From positions 332,617 through 396,212 of the forward strand of contig NZ_AZDJ01000030.1 in assembly GCF_001434705.1 (NCBI RefSeq): a stretch of 63,596 nucleotides of DNA, in the 5' to 3' direction. Both the position numbers and the translations under genes were made by a program. The stretch's first letter is position 1, and the number at the start of each line of letters is the position of its first letter. The DNA is from Lacticaseibacillus nasuensis JCM 17158 (GTDB taxonomy: Bacteria > Bacillota > Bacilli > Lactobacillales > Lactobacillaceae). A model generated the notes under the pieces. The model was not told where the DNA came from. It ran no database searches and worked only from the letters and a program-made list of their open reading frames with translations. Positions 34,434 through 45,182 of the stretch are shown here, piece by piece.

Positions 34434-35747
34434 TTAGTCACGAATCAGGTCGTCGCGGATGAAGCCGACATATTCGCGCTTCATCAACAACCCGTCCAAC
34501 TGTCGAACCAGTTCGATGGCCGTCATGACGACGATCAACAGGCTGGTGCCGCCGAGGCCGATGCTTTGCGGCAGGCCCCAGAGGTTACTGGCAAGTTGTG
34601 GCAGCAAGGCGATCAGGCCAAGGAACAAAGCCCCGACCGTGGACAACCGGATCAAGACGGAAGAAAGGTACTTTTCCGTTTCCTTACCGGGCCACACGCC
34701 AACGATGTAGCTGCCTTGCTTGGTCAGGTTCTCGGCGACTTTTTCAGGGTTGACCTGAACGAAGGCGTAGAAGAACGTGAACAAGACGATTAAGACGGTG
34801 TAAACCACAACGCCGGTCGTGGTTTGCATGCTGAAGATTTCGTTCATGACCTGATACCACGTGTCACCGCTGTGGGTCCCTTGGAACGCCATCAAAATAG
34901 TTTGCGGCGTCACGATCAAGGAACTGGCGAAGATTACCGGGATAACGCCGGCCACGTTCACCTTTAACGGCAGGTAACTTTGCGTGCCAGACGCGGCAAC
35001 GCGCCGCGTGTATTGAATCGGCACCTTGAGGTTCGCCTGTTGCACGTAAGTCACGAAGGTCACGACCAAGACGATGATGACGAGCAACGCGATCAGGAAC
35101 AACCAACCCTGCCAGCGGTCGCTGGCGGTGTTGTTCGTGATGTTGTCGCGGTATAACTCGTAAAACCCACTTGGCAGGCGCGCGATGATCCCAGCGAAGA
35201 TGATCATCGACACCCCATTGCCGATCCCTTTATCGGTGATTTGCTCACCCATCCAGGTCAACAGCATCGTGCCACCGGTCAGGATAATCCCGATGGTGAC
35301 GTAGGTTTCCCAAGTTGGCGCGGTCACCAGCTTCATGGCACTGAGGGTTTGGAACCCCGCGGTAATCCCAATCGCCTGGAAAAAGCCCAAGGCAATGGTC
35401 AAATAGCGGGTGACTTGGTTCAGCTTACGCCGACCCACTTCCCCTTGCTTACCCCATTCAACAAACTTCGGGACAATGTCCATTTGCAGCAGTTGAATGA
35501 TGATCTGCGCGGTGATATATGGTGAAACCCCCATTGAGAAGATCGAATAATTAGAAAGCCCCCCACCGCTCACGGTATCCAGCAACGGGATTAACCCCGT
35601 TTTGCTAATTTGCGTCAGCGCGTGCGCGTTGATGCCCGGAACAGAGATTTGCGCCCCTAACCGATAAACCAGCAAAACGCCTAAAGTAAATAGGATCTTA
35701 TTGCGAATCTCTTTAACTTTGAATGCGTTTTTGAGGGTTTTCAGCAT
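34434..35747 (-). CDS. secY: Protein translocase subunit SecY
   Basis: 437 residues and ten membrane helices; starts with NAFKVKEIRNKILFTLG and contains GVSPYITAQIIIQLLQMD near residue 73, both family hallmarks. Central pore of the Sec translocon. The start ATG shares one base with the rplO stop. This is the housekeeping SecY; the KxYKxGKxW adhesins in the window may use it or an accessory system not seen here. Confidence 0.99.
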   Translation of the reverse strand: MLKTLKNAFKVKEIRNKILFTLGVLLVYRLGAQISVPGINAHALTQISKTGLIPLLDTVSGGGLSNYSIFSMGVSPYITAQIIIQLLQMDIVPKFVEWGKQGEVGRRKLNQVTRYLTIALGFFQAIGITAGFQTLSAMKLVTAPTWETYVTIGIILTGGTMLLTWMGEQITDKGIGNGVSMIIFAGIIARLPSGFYELYRDNITNNTASDRWQGWLFLIALLVIIVLVVTFVTYVQQANLKVPIQYTRRVAASGTQSYLPLKVNVAGVIPVIFASSLIVTPQTILMAFQGTHSGDTWYQVMNEIFSMQTTTGVVVYTVLIVLFTFFYAFVQVNPEKVAENLTKQGSYIVGVWPGKETEKYLSSVLIRLSTVGALFLGLIALLPQLASNLWGLPQSIGLGGTSLLIVVMTAIELVRQLDGLLMKREYVGFIRDDLIRD

Positions 35748-36187
35748 TAGATCACCTCAATCGAACCGCCTGCTGCAGTGACTGCTGCTTGAGCAGCTGC
35801 CGAAGCCTTGGCCACCTTGATGGTCAGCTTCTTGTCCAGCGTCCCGTTAGCAAGCAGCTTGATGCCAGCCAATTCCTTCTTAACTAAGCCGGACTCAACG
35901 AGCAATGCTGCGTTCACTTCAGTACCGTCTTCAAACCGGTTCAAGTCGCTGATGTTAACAACAGCGTAGACTTTCCGGTTGATGTTGTTAAAGCCGCGCT
36001 TCGGCATGCGCCGGAACAGTGGCATCTGGCCACCTTCGAAGCCCAGCCGAGTCTTGCCGCCTTGGCGAGCCAGTTGACCCTTTTGGCCCTTACCAGCGGT
36101 TTTACCTGTGCCGCTAGAAGTACCACGGCCGACACGCTTCGCATTCGAGCGGGAACCCGCGGATGGTTTTAATTCATGCAACTTCAT
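35747..36187 (-). CDS. rplO: 50S ribosomal protein L15
   Basis: 146 residues from the ATG at 36187 (11 bases after GGAGG); a GTG 12 bases upstream lies too close to the RBS. Starts [12 protein letters not shown] with the glycine-rich [19 protein letters not shown] typical of L15. Adjacent to secY. Confidence 0.98.
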   Translation of the reverse strand: MKLHELKPSAGSRSNAKRVGRGTSSGTGKTAGKGQKGQLARQGGKTRLGFEGGQMPLFRRMPKRGFNNINRKVYAVVNISDLNRFEDGTEVNAALLVESGLVKKELAGIKLLANGTLDKKLTIKVAKASAAAQAAVTAAGGSIEVI

Positions 36188-36214
36188 ACTGTGAGACACC
36201 TCCTTATCAGTGAA

Positions 36215-36400
36215 TTAGTCCTTGATCTCTTCAACGGAAACCAAGTGAGAAATAAGCGCGATAACGCCACGAGTCGCTGCGTTGTCCGGCTTAACAACAG
36301 TGCTGTTAACCCGGCCAAGACCGAATTCCTTCACAATTTTACGTTGCTTAGGCAAGCGGTGAGCAGCACTCCGGGTCAAAGTAATCTTTAATTGAGCCAT
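36215..36400 (-). CDS. rpmD: 50S ribosomal protein L30
   Basis: 61 residues from the ATG at 36400. [20 protein letters not shown] and GLGRVNSTV identify L30. The longer frame upstream overlaps the rpsE end and is not used. Confidence 0.97.
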   Translation of the reverse strand: MAQLKITLTRSAAHRLPKQRKIVKEFGLGRVNSTVVKPDNAATRGVIALISHLVSVEEIKD

Positions 36401-36413
36401 TGTGTACTCCCTC

Positions 36414-36917
36414 CTAGTCTTGCAGCTGCGTAGCAGAAATGCCCCGCAGTTCGGCGACGGCTTCTTTGGTCTTGAGTTGTTCAAGGCCTGCCATCGTCGC
36501 GCGAATCATGTTAATCGGCGTGTTGCGGCCAAGCGACTTGCTGGTCACGTCAACGATGCCGGCTAATTCCATGACGGCACGAACGGCGCCACCAGCTGCC
36601 ACCCCGGACCCTTCAACGGCTGGCTTCAGTAAAACTTCACCAGCGCCGAAGTGACCGATCACTTCATGAGGAATCGTCGTGCCAACGATCGGCACTTCGA
36701 TCAAGTTCTTTTGTGCGTCGTCAACCGCTTTGCGGATGGCTTCTGGCACTTCTTGGGCCTTACCGGTCCCGAAGCCGACGTGACCATGCTTGTCACCAAC
36801 GATGGCGATAGCGGCGAAACGCAGGCGCCGGCCACCCTTAACAACTTTGGTGACCCGGTTGATCGCGACAACGCGGTCTTCTAAGTCCAATTGGTTTGGA
36901 TCAATGTACGATGCCAT
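36414..36917 (-). CDS. rpsE: 30S ribosomal protein S5
   Basis: 167 residues from the ATG at 36917 after [35 protein letters not shown] near the N-terminus is the RNA-binding loop where spectinomycin resistance changes occur; it is wild type by comparison with Firmicutes sequences. Decoding-fidelity protein of the small subunit. Confidence 0.98.
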   Translation of the reverse strand: MASYIDPNQLDLEDRVVAINRVTKVVKGGRRLRFAAIAIVGDKHGHVGFGTGKAQEVPEAIRKAVDDAQKNLIEVPIVGTTIPHEVIGHFGAGEVLLKPAVEGSGVAAGGAVRAVMELAGIVDVTSKSLGRNTPINMIRATMAGLEQLKTKEAVAELRGISATQLQD

Positions 36918-36939
36918 GTGTGGGTATTCCTCCTTTGTA

Positions 36940-37296
36940 TTAGAATTCAAGGCCGTTTTCACGTGCTGCTTCTGCTAAAGCCTGCACGCGACCATGATAG
37001 AGGTACCCACCACGGTCAAACACAACTACCTTTTGACCGGCAGCAACGGCGCGTTGGGCAACTAATGCCCCGACGCTTGCGGCTTGCTCGGTCTTCGTGG
37101 AACCCGTTACTTCTTTATCAAGAGTGGAGGCACTTGCTAGCGTCACACCCGCTACGTCATCAATTACTTGCGCGTAGATGTTTTTGTTGGAACGGAAAAT
37201 GTTTAAGCGTGGGCGCTCGCTCGTACCAGAAATCTTCCCTCGTACGCGGGCGTGACGCCGTTGCCGAGTTTTATTCTTATCTGGCTTAGAAATCAC
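36940..37296 (-). CDS. rplR: 50S ribosomal protein L18
   Basis: 118 residues from a GTG at 37296, eight bases after AGAGG; another GTG nine bases upstream overlaps that [22 protein letters not shown] and the end [16 protein letters not shown] are typical. Binds 5S rRNA. Confidence 0.96.
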   Translation of the reverse strand: MISKPDKNKTRQRRHARVRGKISGTSERPRLNIFRSNKNIYAQVIDDVAGVTLASASTLDKEVTGSTKTEQAASVGALVAQRAVAAGQKVVVFDRGGYLYHGRVQALAEAARENGLEF

Positions 37297-37339
37297 AATG
37301 TTCACCTCTTGTTTTTGACTTGATTAACGAAAACTAGGA

Positions 37340-37870
37340 TTACTTCCCAGTCTTACCTTCCTTACGCCGGACGTATTCGTCAACGTAACGGATCCCCTTA
37401 CCCTTATAAGGTTCTGGGGAACGAACGGCACGGACATCGGCGGCAAATTCGCCAACCTTCTGCTTCGAAATGCCGCTGATGTTGATCTCAGTGTTGCTTG
37501 GGACATCGATTTCGATGCCCTTAGGCGCTGGCATCTCAACTGGGTGAGAGTAACCAACGTTCAACACCAGGTTCGTGCCTTGCTTAGCGGCACGATAACC
37601 AACCCCAACTAACGTCAACTTCTTTGTGAACCCTTCGGTCACGCCGATGATCATGTTGTTCAGGTTAGCGCGGGACGTCCCGTGGATGGCCTTGTAGGAA
37701 TCATCCGGGCGCGTCATCGTGATTTCGCTGCCTTCTTGACTCATCTTAATTTCTGGGGCAAAGTGGCGGGTTAATTCGCCCTTTGGCCCTTTTACAGTGA
37801 TGTTTTCGCCGTCTTGGCTGACCGTAACGCCAGCTGGGACAGTGATCACTTTATTACCAATACGACTCAC
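37340..37870 (-). CDS. rplF: 50S ribosomal protein L6
   Basis: 176 residues: starts [14 protein letters not shown] and ends with [23 protein letters not shown], the L6 C-terminal motif. Supports the factor-binding region of the large subunit. Confidence 0.98.
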   Translation of the reverse strand: MSRIGNKVITVPAGVTVSQDGENITVKGPKGELTRHFAPEIKMSQEGSEITMTRPDDSYKAIHGTSRANLNNMIIGVTEGFTKKLTLVGVGYRAAKQGTNLVLNVGYSHPVEMPAPKGIEIDVPSNTEINISGISKQKVGEFAADVRAVRSPEPYKGKGIRYVDEYVRRKEGKTGK

Positions 37871-37898
37871 TTGTGGGCACCTCCTTTATTGTGGATGA

Positions 37899-38297
37899 TT
37901 ACCAGATGTAGGCGAGCACTTCGCCGCCAACATTCTTTGCGCGTGCTTCCTTGTCGGTGATCACACCTTCGGACGTGGAGATGATGGCGATACCGAGGCC
38001 GTTTAAGACCTTTGGCACAGCGTCGCTCTTCACGTAGGAACGCAAACCAGGCTTGGAAATCCGCTTCAAGCCGGAAATCACGCGTTCGTTGTTCTTCCCG
38101 TACTTCAGGAAGATCCGGATCACGCCTTGCTTGTCGTCATCGATGACTTCGTAGTCACGGATGAAGCCTTCGCGCTTGAGGATCTCGGAAATGTCTTTCT
38201 TCATCTTAGATGCAGGTACGATGAGGGATTCGTGACGCACCATGTTGGCGTTACGGATCCGAGTCAGGTAATCTGCGATTGGATCGGTCAGGACCAT
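37899..38297 (-). CDS. rpsH: 30S ribosomal protein S8
   Basis: 132 residues: [14 protein letters not shown] at the start and [18 protein letters not shown] near the end. Central-domain assembly protein of the 30S subunit, a known translational repressor of spc operons in other bacteria. Confidence 0.98.
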   Translation of the reverse strand: MVLTDPIADYLTRIRNANMVRHESLIVPASKMKKDISEILKREGFIRDYEVIDDDKQGVIRIFLKYGKNNERVISGLKRISKPGLRSYVKSDAVPKVLNGLGIAIISTSEGVITDKEARAKNVGGEVLAYIW

Positions 38298-38327
38298 TGA
38301 TTTAACCTCCTTTGACTGGGTAGTGAT

Positions 38328-38513
38328 TTACCAGCTAGCCTTTTTCATACCAGGAATTTGGCCGGCATGGGCTAATTCACGAAGGCAAATCCGGCAGAGT
38401 TTGAACTTCCGGTAAACGGAATGTGGCCGGCCACAACGTTGGCAACGCGTATATTCCTGCACCTTGTACTTTGCAGGCCGACTGTTTTTAACGATCATAG
38501 ACTTCTTAGCCAA
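38328..38513 (-). CDS. rpsN: 30S ribosomal protein S14, zinc-binding type
   Basis: 61 residues with a zinc ribbon CQRC...CRIC, the short C+ form of Firmicutes. Located between rplE and rpsH. A second, zinc-free S14 would be elsewhere if present. Confidence 0.98.
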   Translation of the reverse strand: MAKKSMIVKNSRPAKYKVQEYTRCQRCGRPHSVYRKFKLCRICLRELAHAGQIPGMKKASW

Positions 38514-38527
38514 GTAGTGGACCCCCT

Positions 38528-39070
38528 TTATTTGGCGAATGGCATCCCGACTTGCGTGAGCAATTCGAGAGCTTCTTCATCAGTATTCGCTGTCGTCACG
38601 ATCACAACATCCAACCCGCGCACGTGATTAACCTTATCGTAATCAACTTCGGGGAAGATCAGTTGTTCCTTAACACCGAGCGTGTAGTTCCCGCGGCCAT
38701 CAAAGGACTTAGCGGAAATCCCGTGAAAATCACGGACCCGGGGAAGGGAGACGTTGATCAGCTTGTCGAGGAAGTCATACATGCGCTCGCCACGCAGGGT
38801 GACCTTGGCGCCAATTGGCATGCCTTCACGCAGGCGGAAGTTCGCAATGGACTTCTTGGCCTTGGTGATCAGCGGCTGCTGACCGGAAATCAGGCTCAGC
38901 TCTTCAACGGCTTCGTCAAGGTTCTTGGCGTTTTGCGTTGCGTCACCGACACCCATGTTCAGCACGATTTTTTCGATCTTCGGCACCTGCATTGGGCTCG
39001 TGAAGTTGAACTTGCTCATCATGCTTGGCGCGATTTCTTTCGTGTAACGATCTAATAAACGGTTCGTCAT
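38528..39070 (-). CDS. rplE: 50S ribosomal protein L5
   Basis: 180 residues. [16 protein letters not shown] (about 33-48) and the end [13 protein letters not shown] are family signatures. Contacts 5S rRNA and P-site tRNA. Confidence 0.98.
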   Translation of the reverse strand: MTNRLLDRYTKEIAPSMMSKFNFTSPMQVPKIEKIVLNMGVGDATQNAKNLDEAVEELSLISGQQPLITKAKKSIANFRLREGMPIGAKVTLRGERMYDFLDKLINVSLPRVRDFHGISAKSFDGRGNYTLGVKEQLIFPEVDYDKVNHVRGLDVVIVTTANTDEEALELLTQVGMPFAK

Positions 39071-39093
39071 GAATTTATGTCCTCCCTTCCTTA

Positions 39094-39405
39094 TTAGTTA
39101 GCCAGCGCTTTGCCGGACTTCTTGGCCACGCGGACCTTCTTGCCGTCTTCGACGGTTTTGCTGATCCGGGTTGGCTTGTTGGTTTCAGGATCGAGCAACA
39201 TCACGTTGGACACGTGAATTGCGGCTTCCTGGTCGATAATGCCACCTTGTGGGTTGGCGTTGTTTGGCTTTTGGTGTTTCTTGATCATGTTGATGCCGGA
39301 CACAATGACTTTGTCAGACTTCTTCAGGATCTTGGTTACAGTGCCTTCCTTGCCGGCATCTTTGCCGCGCATGACTCGCACTTTATCACCAGTCTTGATA
39401 TTCAT
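39094..39405 (-). CDS. rplX: 50S ribosomal protein L24
   Basis: 103 residues. KOW motif at the N-terminus ([18 protein letters not shown]) and [13 protein letters not shown]. Assembly initiator of the 50S subunit. Confidence 0.98.
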   Translation of the reverse strand: MNIKTGDKVRVMRGKDAGKEGTVTKILKKSDKVIVSGINMIKKHQKPNNANPQGGIIDQEAAIHVSNVMLLDPETNKPTRISKTVEDGKKVRVAKKSGKALAN

Positions 39406-39432
39406 AAATTGCGCACCTCCTATTCGCTTCGG

Positions 39433-39801
39433 TTACAGGACTTCGGGCGCCAAGGAGACGATCTTCATGAAATCGCCGTCACGCAATTCACGCGCCACTG
39501 GTCCGAAGATACGAGTGCCCCGTGGGCTCTTGTCTGCGTTGATGATGACAGCGGCGTTTTCGTCGAACTTGATGTATGAACCGTCAGTCCGGTGCGTACC
39601 AAACTTGGTGCGCACGATGACAGCCTTCACGACATCAGCCTTCTTGACAACGCCACCTGGTGTAGCTTGTTTTACGGTTGCCACAACGACGTCACCGATG
39701 TTCCCAGTCTTGCGGTACGAGCCCCCAAGCACTTTGATCACCAGTAATTCGCGGGCGCCGGAGTTATCCGCTACTTTAAGACGACTTTCTTGTTGAATCA
39801 C
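39433..39801 (-). CDS. rplN: 50S ribosomal protein L14
   Basis: 122 residues: starts [19 protein letters not shown] and ends [12 protein letters not shown], both diagnostic. First gene of the spc part, 31 bp after rpsQ. Confidence 0.98.
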   Translation of the reverse strand: MIQQESRLKVADNSGARELLVIKVLGGSYRKTGNIGDVVVATVKQATPGGVVKKADVVKAVIVRTKFGTHRTDGSYIKFDENAAVIINADKSPRGTRIFGPVARELRDGDFMKIVSLAPEVL

Positions 39802-39832
39802 GGGTTGGTCCTCCTTTCGTCACTACGATTTG

Positions 39833-40096
39833 TTAGACACGGACTGCCTTTTCGACAATGCTCAATAAACGGAAGCGCTTATTGCGTGACAAAGGACGAG
39901 TTTCCATGATCTGCACGAGGTCGCCAACGCTAGCGGTGTTGTCTTCATCATGCACATAGTACTTCTTGGAGTACTTCACACGCTTGCCATAGACAGGATG
40001 CGTCTTGGTGGTAGCGACTTCTACAGTGATGGTCTTATCCATTTTGTCAGAGACCACGCGGCCTTGATAAACTTTACGATGATTACGTTCTTCCAA
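39833..40096 (-). CDS. rpsQ: 30S ribosomal protein S17
   Basis: 87 residues: [18 protein letters not shown] at the start and [14 protein letters not shown] near the end. Primary 16S-binding protein, last gene of the S10 part. Confidence 0.98.
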   Translation of the reverse strand: MEERNHRKVYQGRVVSDKMDKTITVEVATTKTHPVYGKRVKYSKKYYVHDEDNTASVGDLVQIMETRPLSRNKRFRLLSIVEKAVRV

Positions 40097-40113
40097 GGTG
40101 ATTCTCCTTTCCG

Positions 40114-40308
40114 CTATTTATTGAGTGATTGTTGCCGAAGGACCGTCTTGATCCGTGCAATATTTTTGCGTACTTGCTTGAGACGCGCTGTGTTTTCAAG
40201 CTGCCCTGTGGCCTGCTGGAAGCGCAGGTTAAACAGCTCTTCTTTATACTGCTTTTCCTTGTTGAGCATCTCTTCAGTGGTTAATGCAGTAATCTCTTTA
40301 GCCTTCAT
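40114..40308 (-). CDS. rpmC: 50S ribosomal protein L29
   Basis: 64 residues, two helices: [13 protein letters not shown] and [18 protein letters not shown]. The ATG at 40308 gives the usual length and overlaps rplP by 11 bp. Located at the tunnel exit, where it docks SRP and trigger factor. Confidence 0.97.
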   Translation of the reverse strand: MKAKEITALTTEEMLNKEKQYKEELFNLRFQQATGQLENTARLKQVRKNIARIKTVLRQQSLNK

Positions 40309-40732
40309 TTGATTGCCCACCTACTTCCTCGCGTTTCACGATCTTAGTGCGAACAGGCAGTTTGTTGGAAGCCAGGCGCAGCGCTTCTTTGGCGACCTCT
40401 TCAGGCACACCGGCGACTTCGAACATCACCTTTTCGCGCTTCACAACGGCAACCCAACCTGTTGGTGCCCCTTTACCATTACCCATCCGGACGCCGACAC
40501 CCTTAGAGGTGTAGGACTTTTGAGGGAAAATGCGAATCCATACTCGGCCACCACGCTTCATGTAACGCGTCATGGCAACACGAGCGGCTTCAATCTGCCG
40601 GTTGGAAATCCAGTGGCTTTCCAGTGACTGCAAACCATATTCACCGAAAGCGACGGACTTGCCGCCCTTGGCAGCACCGCGCATCTTACCACGGAATTCG
40701 CGACGGTGCTTCACACGCTTAGGAACTAACAT
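40298..40732 (-). CDS. rplP: 50S ribosomal protein L16
   Basis: 144 residues: starts [18 protein letters not shown], with [19 protein letters not shown] near residue 73. Organises the A-site region of the 50S subunit. Two bases from the rpsC stop. Confidence 0.98.
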   Translation of the reverse strand: MLVPKRVKHRREFRGKMRGAAKGGKSVAFGEYGLQSLESHWISNRQIEAARVAMTRYMKRGGRVWIRIFPQKSYTSKGVGVRMGNGKGAPTGWVAVVKREKVMFEVAGVPEEVAKEALRLASNKLPVRTKIVKREEVGGQSNEG

Positions 40733-40734
40733 GT

Positions 40735-41397
40735 TTATTTCCCTCCTTTCGCAGAGTTGTGCTTAGGTGCATCTGGGAGGATCTCACCCCGGTTGATCCA
40801 GGTCTTGATCCCGATTTGACCATAAGTCGTCGTTGCTTCTTCCCAGGCGTAGTCGATATCGGCCCGCAGGGTATGCAATGGCACAGTGCCATCCGTATAG
40901 TGCTCACGACGAGCAATGTCAGCCCCGTTCAAGCGGCCGGCAGCCTGGGTTTTGATGCCCTTGGCGCCTGCCCGCATGGTGCGTTGCATGGCTTGCTTCA
41001 TCGCGCGCCGGAATGCGACACGGGCTTCAAGCTGCTTGGCGATGCTTTCGCCGACGAGCTTGGCGTCCAAGTCTGGCTTCTTGATTTCAACGATGTTGAT
41101 GTGTACCTTACGGCCAGTCAAGTCGTTGAGTTGCTTACGTAAGTTTTCCACTTCCGCACCACCCTTACCAATCACCATCCCTGGCTTGGCGGTATGAATG
41201 GAAATGTTCACGCGGTTAGCGGCACGTTCGATTTCGATGGTCGAAACGCTGGCTTCCGCGAGCTTCTTATTAATGAATTCACGAATCTTGATGTCTTCGT
41301 GCAGGAACGTGGCAAAGTCCTTATCGGCATACCACTTTGCGTCCCAGTCGCGAATAACGCCAACACGGAACCCAGTAGGATTGATTTTCTGACCCAC
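40735..41397 (-). CDS. rpsC: 30S ribosomal protein S3
   Basis: 220 residues: [18 protein letters not shown] at the start, KH domain with [15 protein letters not shown] (about residue 77). Forms the mRNA entry site with S4 and S5, with helicase activity. Confidence 0.98.
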   Translation of the reverse strand: MGQKINPTGFRVGVIRDWDAKWYADKDFATFLHEDIKIREFINKKLAEASVSTIEIERAANRVNISIHTAKPGMVIGKGGAEVENLRKQLNDLTGRKVHINIVEIKKPDLDAKLVGESIAKQLEARVAFRRAMKQAMQRTMRAGAKGIKTQAAGRLNGADIARREHYTDGTVPLHTLRADIDYAWEEATTTYGQIGIKTWINRGEILPDAPKHNSAKGGK

Positions 41398-41410
41398 GCG
41401 TTATCCCTCC

Positions 41411-41764
41411 TTAAGCTTCTTTCTCGGACACAACCACTGTGACGTGGCTAGTTCGCTTGTTGATCGGCGATGCGCTACCCTTGGCCCGAGGACGGAACCG
41501 CTTCAGGGTTGGGCCTTCGTTGACGTATGCCTCGGAGACATACAGGTTTTGTGCATCCAGGTCAAAGTTGTGTTCTGCGTTCGCGATGGCGGACTTGAGA
41601 ACTTTTTCGACGATCGGAGAACCCGCACGTGGCGTGAAGTCCAGAATTGCTAATGCTTCTGCAACATCACGGCCCCGAATCAGGTCGATGACTAAGCGCG
41701 CCTTGCGAGCAGCGATCCGAACCGTCTTGGCAGTTGCCGTTGCCGACGTAATTTGTTCAGCCAT
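41411..41764 (-). CDS. rplV: 50S ribosomal protein L22
   Basis: 117 residues: [17 protein letters not shown] near the start and the tunnel hairpin region [19 protein letters not shown]. The hairpin narrows the exit tunnel where macrolides act; no deletion is seen. Confidence 0.98.
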   Translation of the reverse strand: MAEQITSATATAKTVRIAARKARLVIDLIRGRDVAEALAILDFTPRAGSPIVEKVLKSAIANAEHNFDLDAQNLYVSEAYVNEGPTLKRFRPRAKGSASPINKRTSHVTVVVSEKEA

Positions 41765-41780
41765 TATTCAGTGCTCCTTT

Positions 41781-42062
41781 CTAGCGTGCTTTACTCTTCT
41801 TATCATCAGCTGCGTGCCCGCGGAACGTCCGCGTTGGCACGAATTCGCCCAACTTGTGGCCGACCATGTCTTCAGAGATGAAAACTGGGACGTGCTTGCG
41901 ACCATCGTATACCGCGATGGTGTAGCCGATGAAACTTGGGAAAATGGTGGAGCGACGAGACCAGGTCTTGATGACGGTCTTCTTTTCGCTGTCTGCCTGC
42001 GCTTCGATCTTCTTCATCAGATGAGCGTCGGCGAAAGGTCCTTTTTTAAGACTGCGACCCAT
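41781..42062 (-). CDS. rpsS: 30S ribosomal protein S19
   Basis: 93 residues: starts [14 protein letters not shown] and contains the ribosome head motif [17 protein letters not shown]. Near the A-site finger and S13. Confidence 0.98.
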   Translation of the reverse strand: MGRSLKKGPFADAHLMKKIEAQADSEKKTVIKTWSRRSTIFPSFIGYTIAVYDGRKHVPVFISEDMVGHKLGEFVPTRTFRGHAADDKKSKAR

Positions 42063-42097
42063 TGTGTGACCTCCTTTAGCTAGTTAATCGGAATTGA

Positions 42098-42937
42098 TTA
42101 CTTAGTCTTACGATGACGAACGATGAACTTCTCGGACTTCGCCTTGTGGCTACGAGTCTTCTTGCCCAACGTCTTCTTGCCCCATGGGGATAATGGTGAC
42201 GGGCGACCGATAGGGGCCTTACCTTCACCACCACCATGCGGGTGATCGTTAGGGTTCATAACAGAACCACGAACCGTTGGCCGGAAACCTAACCAGCGCT
42301 TGCGGCCGGCCTTCCCGATGCTGATCAATTCGTGCTGTTCGTTACCAACCGCACCGATCGTGGCGCGGTTGCCGGCCAAGACCATGCGGACTTCACCGGA
42401 ACTCAAGCGCACCGTGACGTACTTGCCGTCATCGTTTTTCCCTAACAGCTGAGCGGAGACACCAGCGGAACGGGCCAATTGGCCGCCCTTGCCAGGCTTC
42501 AATTCGATGTTATGGATGGTCGTGCCATCAGGAATGTCGCGCAATGCCATGGCGTTGCCGACCTTGATGTCGGCGCCTTCGCCGGAGACAATCTTGTCGC
42601 CGACCTTGAGGCCCTTAGGTGCTAAGATGTAACTCTTAACCCCATCATCATAGTGAAGCAACGCGATGTTGGCCGTGCGGTTTGGATCGTATTCGATTGC
42701 CTTAACCGTTGCGGTCACGCCGTCTTTTTGACGCTTGAAATCGATGACGCGGTAGAACTGCTTGTGACCACCGCCACGGTGACGTACCGTGATGTGACCA
42801 TGAGCGTTACGGCCGGCAGTATGGCTTTGATCTTCAAGCAGGCTCTTTTCAGGGCGCGTCTTGGTGATCTCGGCGAAGTCAGAACCAGACATGTTCCGGC
42901 GGCCGTTAGTGGTTGGTTTGTACTTAATAATCGCCAC
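42098..42937 (-). CDS. rplB: 50S ribosomal protein L2
   Basis: 279 residues: [20 protein letters not shown] at the start and the peptidyl-transferase-proximal [13 protein letters not shown] with its conserved histidine near residue 230. Among the most conserved ribosomal proteins; complete. Confidence 0.99.
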   Translation of the reverse strand: MAIIKYKPTTNGRRNMSGSDFAEITKTRPEKSLLEDQSHTAGRNAHGHITVRHRGGGHKQFYRVIDFKRQKDGVTATVKAIEYDPNRTANIALLHYDDGVKSYILAPKGLKVGDKIVSGEGADIKVGNAMALRDIPDGTTIHNIELKPGKGGQLARSAGVSAQLLGKNDDGKYVTVRLSSGEVRMVLAGNRATIGAVGNEQHELISIGKAGRKRWLGFRPTVRGSVMNPNDHPHGGGEGKAPIGRPSPLSPWGKKTLGKKTRSHKAKSEKFIVRHRKTK

Positions 42938-42965
42938 GTGTTTTCCCTCCTAAATTAGTTTGTTG

Positions 42966-43250
42966 CTAATCTTCAAAAATCTTGATTTCTTTGGAATCAG
43001 CAGTCAGGGTCACGATAGCCTTACGGCGCTTGCGGGTGAACCCGACAAAATTACCTTGGCGCTTCTTCTTGCCACGAACGTTGGCGATGTTGACGTTGGC
43101 CACCTTGACGTCGAAGATTTCTTCAACGGCACGGCGCACAGCGGTCTTTTCCGCGTTGATCGCAACTTCGAAGGTGTACTTGCGGTTGTCCATTTCGCTC
43201 ATGGATTGCTCCGTCACGATAGGCCGCAAAATGATGTCGCGTGCATCCAT
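42966..43250 (-). CDS. rplW: 50S ribosomal protein L23
   Basis: 94 residues: [13 protein letters not shown] at the start, [18 protein letters not shown] in the middle. Docking site for trigger factor and SRP at the tunnel exit. Shares one base with rplD. Confidence 0.98.
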   Translation of the reverse strand: MDARDIILRPIVTEQSMSEMDNRKYTFEVAINAEKTAVRRAVEEIFDVKVANVNIANVRGKKKRQGNFVGFTRKRRKAIVTLTADSKEIKIFED

Positions 43251-43873
43251 TATGCAAGCACCTCCTCAACCTTTTGCAAGGCAGCTTGCGTCAAGATCAG
43301 CTTGTTGTAGTTCACAACATCCAATACATTGACACCGTCTGCCGGAATCACTTTCACGTTAGGCAGGTTGCGGGCAGCCAAAGCAGCGTTGTCGTTGCCG
43401 GCTTCCAGAACAACCAAGGCCTTTTCGTTCACCTTCAAGGCTGCCAGGCTGGCAGCGAAGTCCTTGGTCTTTGGCGCGTCGAAGTTCAAACCGTCGACGA
43501 CGACCAAAGCGTTGTCCAAGACCTTCTGGGAAAGCACGGACTTGATCGCCAAGCGCCGAACCTTCTTATTGATGGTGTAACTGTATGAACGTGGGTGTGG
43601 GCCGAAGACGATCCCACCGCCACGCCATTGTGGGGAGCGGATGGACCCTTGACGAGCCCGGCCAGTCCCTTTTTGGCGCCAAGGCTTGCGGCCGCCACCG
43701 GAAACTTCGTGGCGGTTCTTAACCTTGCTGGTACCTTGACGAAGGGAAGCGCGTTGCATCACAACTGCGTCAAAGACCACGTTGTCATTTGGTTCGATTG
43801 CCCAGATGGCATCATTGAGCTCAACCGTGCCGGCTTCGGCGCCGTCTTGCTTGTATAAAGTAACGTTAGCCAT
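43250..43873 (-). CDS. rplD: 50S ribosomal protein L4
   Basis: 207 residues with the tunnel loop [20 protein letters not shown] (about 50-69) followed by [18 protein letters not shown]. In some bacteria L4 controls the S10 operon; no obvious L4 target could be recognised in the rpsJ leader. Confidence 0.98.
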   Translation of the reverse strand: MANVTLYKQDGAEAGTVELNDAIWAIEPNDNVVFDAVVMQRASLRQGTSKVKNRHEVSGGGRKPWRQKGTGRARQGSIRSPQWRGGGIVFGPHPRSYSYTINKKVRRLAIKSVLSQKVLDNALVVVDGLNFDAPKTKDFAASLAALKVNEKALVVLEAGNDNAALAARNLPNVKVIPADGVNVLDVVNYNKLILTQAALQKVEEVLA

Positions 43874-43895
43874 TAGTTATTGTCCTCCCTTCGAC

Positions 43896-44528
43896 TTATT
43901 TAGCCGCTTTAACAGCGGAACGAATCGTAACGAATGATTTGTTAGCACCTGGTACATTGCCCTTGATCAAGATCACATTGTGCTCGAGATCAGTGGAGAC
44001 AACCGTCAGATTCTGCATGGTGCGGGTGTGATTACCCATCCGGCCTGGGAGCTTCTTGCCCTTAAAGACCCGGTTGATAATCGCGCCCAGAGAACCTGGC
44101 CGCCGGTGGTAACGAGACCCGTGAGCCATAGGACCGCGGGATTGACCGTCTTTCTTGATGTTCCCTTGAAAGCCGTGCCCTTTAGACGTACCGGTGACAT
44201 CCACGATGTCGCCTGCTGCAAATTCGTCGGCCTTAACTTCCTTACCGACTTCATACTCGCTAAGCGCTACATCACGGATTTCCTTAATGAAGCGCTTAGG
44301 GGTTGTGTCCGCCTTCTTGGCGTGACCAACACTTGGCTTGTTGCTAAGCACTTCACGCTTGTCACCGTAGCCTAGCTGAACTGCTTCGTAACCGTCGGAT
44401 TCGACAGTCTTGACTTGCAGGACAACGTTAGGCGTTACGTCGATGACGGTAACGGGAACGAGCTCGCCGTTCTCCGTGAAGACTTGCGTCATGCCAATTT
44501 TCTTACCTAAGATTCCTTTACGTGCCAT
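43896..44528 (-). CDS. rplC: 50S ribosomal protein L3
   Basis: 210 residues: starts [16 protein letters not shown] and has the peptidyl-transferase loop [20 protein letters not shown]. Early-assembly protein. Wild-type loop by comparison with the family. Confidence 0.98.
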   Translation of the reverse strand: MARKGILGKKIGMTQVFTENGELVPVTVIDVTPNVVLQVKTVESDGYEAVQLGYGDKREVLSNKPSVGHAKKADTTPKRFIKEIRDVALSEYEVGKEVKADEFAAGDIVDVTGTSKGHGFQGNIKKDGQSRGPMAHGSRYHRRPGSLGAIINRVFKGKKLPGRMGNHTRTMQNLTVVSTDLEHNVILIKGNVPGANKSFVTIRSAVKAAK

Positions 44529-44554
44529 GGGTACACCTCCAATTTCTATCTAGA

Positions 44555-44863
44555 TTAAAGTTTGATTTCGATGTCGACGCCACTCGGCAAGTCAAGCTTC
44601 ATTAAAGCGTCGACCGTTTTCGGCGTAGGGTTGACAATATCGATCAAGCGCTTGTGTGTGCGCATTTCGAATTGTTCACGCGAATCCTTGTACTTATGCG
44701 GGGAACGCAGCACCGTGTAGATAGTGCGTTCCGTTGGCAGAGGGATCGGGCCCGAAATCGCAGCCCCGGTCCGCTTCGCGGTGTCAACGATCTTCTCTGC
44801 AGATTGATCAAGAATCCGATGCTCGTAAGCCTTTAACCGGATCCGAATCTTTTGTTTTGCCAT
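44555..44863 (-). CDS. rpsJ: 30S ribosomal protein S10
   Basis: 102 residues: [20 protein letters not shown] at the start, [19 protein letters not shown] around residue 40. First gene of the S10-spc-alpha operon; also NusE, part of the antitermination complex. The RBS is AAGGAGGTAACAC. Confidence 0.99.
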   Translation of the reverse strand: MAKQKIRIRLKAYEHRILDQSAEKIVDTAKRTGAAISGPIPLPTERTIYTVLRSPHKYKDSREQFEMRTHKRLIDIVNPTPKTVDALMKLDLPSGVDIEIKL

Positions 44864-45037
44864 TGTGTTACCTCCTTCGTCTATTATCAGTTAGTAGACT
44901 AGCTCCGTGAAAGTTCCCGGATCACGCCGCCGTGGCAAAGCGGCCGGGCGTGTCGCAATCTCCCACATCCACGCTGTCTGGCCCATGACGGGGCCAAAAG
45001 TGCATAGTAACCCTACGGACTACACAACACTTGAACT
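44864..45037 (-). promoter_or_regulatory. Long leader of the S10 operon
   Basis: About 165 bases between the expected start at about 45031 and rpsJ. It is GC-rich and can fold (for example around CCGGCCGC...GCGGCGTGATCCGGG), which suggests a regulatory leader. No known leader family was recognised. Confidence 0.4.
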
Positions 45038-45066
45038 AGTATACAGGACGATGGCCCCGGTGACAA
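45038..45066 (-). promoter_or_regulatory. S10-spc-alpha operon promoter
   Basis: Minus strand TTGTCA (45066-45061), 17-bp spacer, TATACT (45043-45038). Strong sigma-A promoter. Confidence 0.85.
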
Positions 45067-45117
45067 GGGGTTTTCGCGATGTTTTCACAACTGCTGGGCC
45101 AGCGATTTCGCCGTGGC

Positions 45118-45150
45118 TGTCTTGACACCTTTCCTGCTAATCGCTATGCT
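45118..45150 (+). promoter_or_regulatory. pncA promoter with NiaR-like operator
   Basis: TTGACA (45122-45127), 17-bp spacer, TATGCT (45145-45150). The word TGTCTTGACACCT (45118-45130) covering the -35 is identical to the site upstream of niaP (9538-9550, other strand). Confidence 0.7.
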
Positions 45151-45182
45151 TGCCTCAAACTTATTTTGTAAGGAGCAGCCCC